Source: Niastella populi (GTDB lineage Bacteria > Bacteroidota > Bacteroidia > Chitinophagales > Chitinophagaceae). Taken from it: a stretch of 64,000 nucleotides of DNA. The stretch lies in NCBI RefSeq assembly GCF_002078015.1, contig NZ_LWBP01000178.1, positions 1 through 64,000 on the forward strand. The letters run 5' to 3'. The notes beneath the pieces were generated by a model, which saw only the letters and a program-made list of their open reading frames with translations, did not search any database and was not told the DNA's origin. Below, piece by piece: positions 63,239-64,000 of the stretch. The position numbers and the translations under genes are program-made. How positions within the stretch are numbered: the stretch's first letter is position 1; the number at the start of each line of letters is the position of its first letter.

Positions 63239-63419
63239 TCTGCAGTTGGCAGTTGGCAATTGGCAGTTAATCACAGTTCGAACTGAACTATTAAATTCAA
63301 CATGCTTTCACTTCAGTTAGCAATTTGTGATCAGCAATCCATAAATTAAGAATGCCTGCACTTAATTATACTCTTTGCACAGGACAACTGCCAACTGAAA
63401 ACTGCCAACTGTAAACTAC
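63239..63419. repeat. Word-built inverted spacer (GCAGTTGGCAGTTGGCAATTGG type)
   Basis: TGCAGTTGGCAGTTGGC and AATTGGCAGTTAATC at 63240-63276 face GACAACTGCCAACTG and AAAACTGCCAACTGTAAAC at 63383-63417. The arms are reverse complements about 110 bp apart, between purL and the hldD-like gene. Confidence 0.7.
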
Positions 63420-64000
63420 TTACAACGCACTCAATGCATGTTCGCTTTCATGACCTGCCAGTAATTTTTCGATGGCCGTATCGTATTTATCTTTCCACGA
63501 TTGAACAGTGCCCCAGTTATTACCATCGATGGTAACGGCGCCGGCAGTAACCTGGCCCAACTGCTCGTACGGGTGGCCGCCCAATACCTTTTTAAACGCT
63601 TCTACCTTACCGGCTTTCACACTTACCACTACCCGGCTTTGCGCCTCGCCAAACCAGTAAGCATCTTTGCGGATGTCGGCTTTGGCAGCTTTTACGTCAA
63701 AACCCAGGTTGCGGTTGAAACAGCTTTCGATCAACGCAATGAACAAACCGCCTTCGCTGGTATCGTGCGCCGATTCAATTACACCGGCTTTTATCAGTTC
63801 AGCGATCTTGTTCTGTAAAGCAGCCTCTTCTTCCAGGTCGAAATGCGGGGCCCCGCTGAACTCCACATTCTTTATTTTATGCAGGTATTCACTTGAATTG
63901 ATATCGTTCCTGCTGGTACCGATCAGGAATAACTGGTCGCCGGCCTGTTTAAAATCCATGGTCATTTTTGCATCCACATTATCCAGCAAACCCACCATAC
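63420..64000 (-). CDS. purL: Phosphoribosylformylglycinamidine synthase, C-terminal part (gene leaves the window)
   Basis: Only the last about 190 residues are visible; the gene continues past the right edge. The fragment carries VESAHDTSEGGLFIALIESC with the ATP-binding DxSEGG motif, and FNRNLGFDVKA before FGEAQSRVVVSV, as in the small PurL (AIRS/PurM-like) type. The fourth step of purine synthesis. The ATG frame starting at 63998 is probably not the true start. Confidence 0.85.
   Translation of the reverse strand, partial: MVGLLDNVDAKMTMDFKQAGDQLFLIGTSRNDINSSEYLHKIKNVEFSGAPHFDLEEEAALQNKIAELIKAGVIESAHDTSEGGLFIALIESCFNRNLGFDVKAAKADIRKDAYWFGEAQSRVVVSVKAGKVEAFKKVLGGHPYEQLGQVTAGAVTIDGNNWGTVQSWKDKYDTAIEKLLAGHESEHALSAL

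Noticed and set aside
7412-63417. Considered whether any of the repeat blocks is a CRISPR array
   Set aside because: Units are 8-24 bp, contiguous and degenerate, with no unique spacers and no cas genes.

Overview
The window looks like a chromosomal segment of a Bacteroidota species, most likely family Chitinophagaceae (Niastella/Chitinophaga-like). The signs are promoter boxes of the Bacteroidota type (TAnnTTTG) in front of many genes, almost no Shine-Dalgarno sequences, a type IX secretion C-terminal domain on a subtilase, M57 HEIGH lipoproteins, DUF4412/SIMPL-type secreted proteins, and two-gene ECF sigma/anti-sigma-like units. Family placement is inference from protein style; no database was searched.

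Layout. 0-6.4 kb: the end of a probable amidohydrolase, a SWIM-domain SNF2 helicase, then a 2.2 kb module (GT25-like glycosyltransferase plus an AbiE-like toxin/antitoxin pair) bounded by a 103-bp imperfect direct repeat that carries tRNA-like relics and a terminator hairpin. The right copy abuts an intact tRNA-Val(GAC). 6.4-18.1 kb: metabolic genes (dienelactone hydrolase, proline dehydrogenase, dipeptide epimerase, acyl-CoA thioesterase, PlsC-like acyltransferase, HAD phosphatase), rpsA, a DinB-like protein and a BaiN-like flavoprotein. 18.1-31.7 kb: map, secY and the S10/spc ribosomal protein genes on the minus strand in the classical order from rpsJ to secY. 31.9-46.4 kb: the rest of the str-S10 series (fusA, rpsG, rpsL) is present in ancestral order on the same strand, but is separated by blocks of envelope and secreted proteins: an LTA-synthase-like enzyme with a GDPD/FAM151-like partner, a DPP4-type peptidase, two tandem M57 proteases and a T9SS subtilase. 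46.6-64 kb: ilvE, a HolD-like protein, rdgB, an ECF sigma/anti-sigma-like pair, a second thioesterase, aroE, a ComA-like phosphosulfolactate synthase, a TPR protein, yidC, pyrG, a 58-aa small membrane protein, proC, an hldD-like epimerase and the 3' part of purL.

The ribosomal superoperon is unusually punctuated. Strong terminator-like hairpins follow rpsJ, rplO, secY, fusA and rpsG. The spacers inside the cluster are 30-490 bp long and often hold degenerate repeated words. The alpha-operon genes (infA, rpmJ, rpsM, rpsK, rpsD, rpoA, rplQ) do not follow map. Transcripts of rpsA and rpsJ are predicted to begin with a small 5'-terminal hairpin followed by a U-run just before the start codon.

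The most noteworthy observations are: intergenic spacers built from locus-specific repeated words, frequently with their reverse complement on the other side; the tRNA-relic-flanked GT/AbiE module; the split str-S10 series; the putative phosphoglycerol transferase/GDPD-like pair; a candidate divergent DNA polymerase III psi (HolD-like) protein; apparently leaderless genes; and a REP-like repeat forming the N-terminus of the DPP4-type peptidase.
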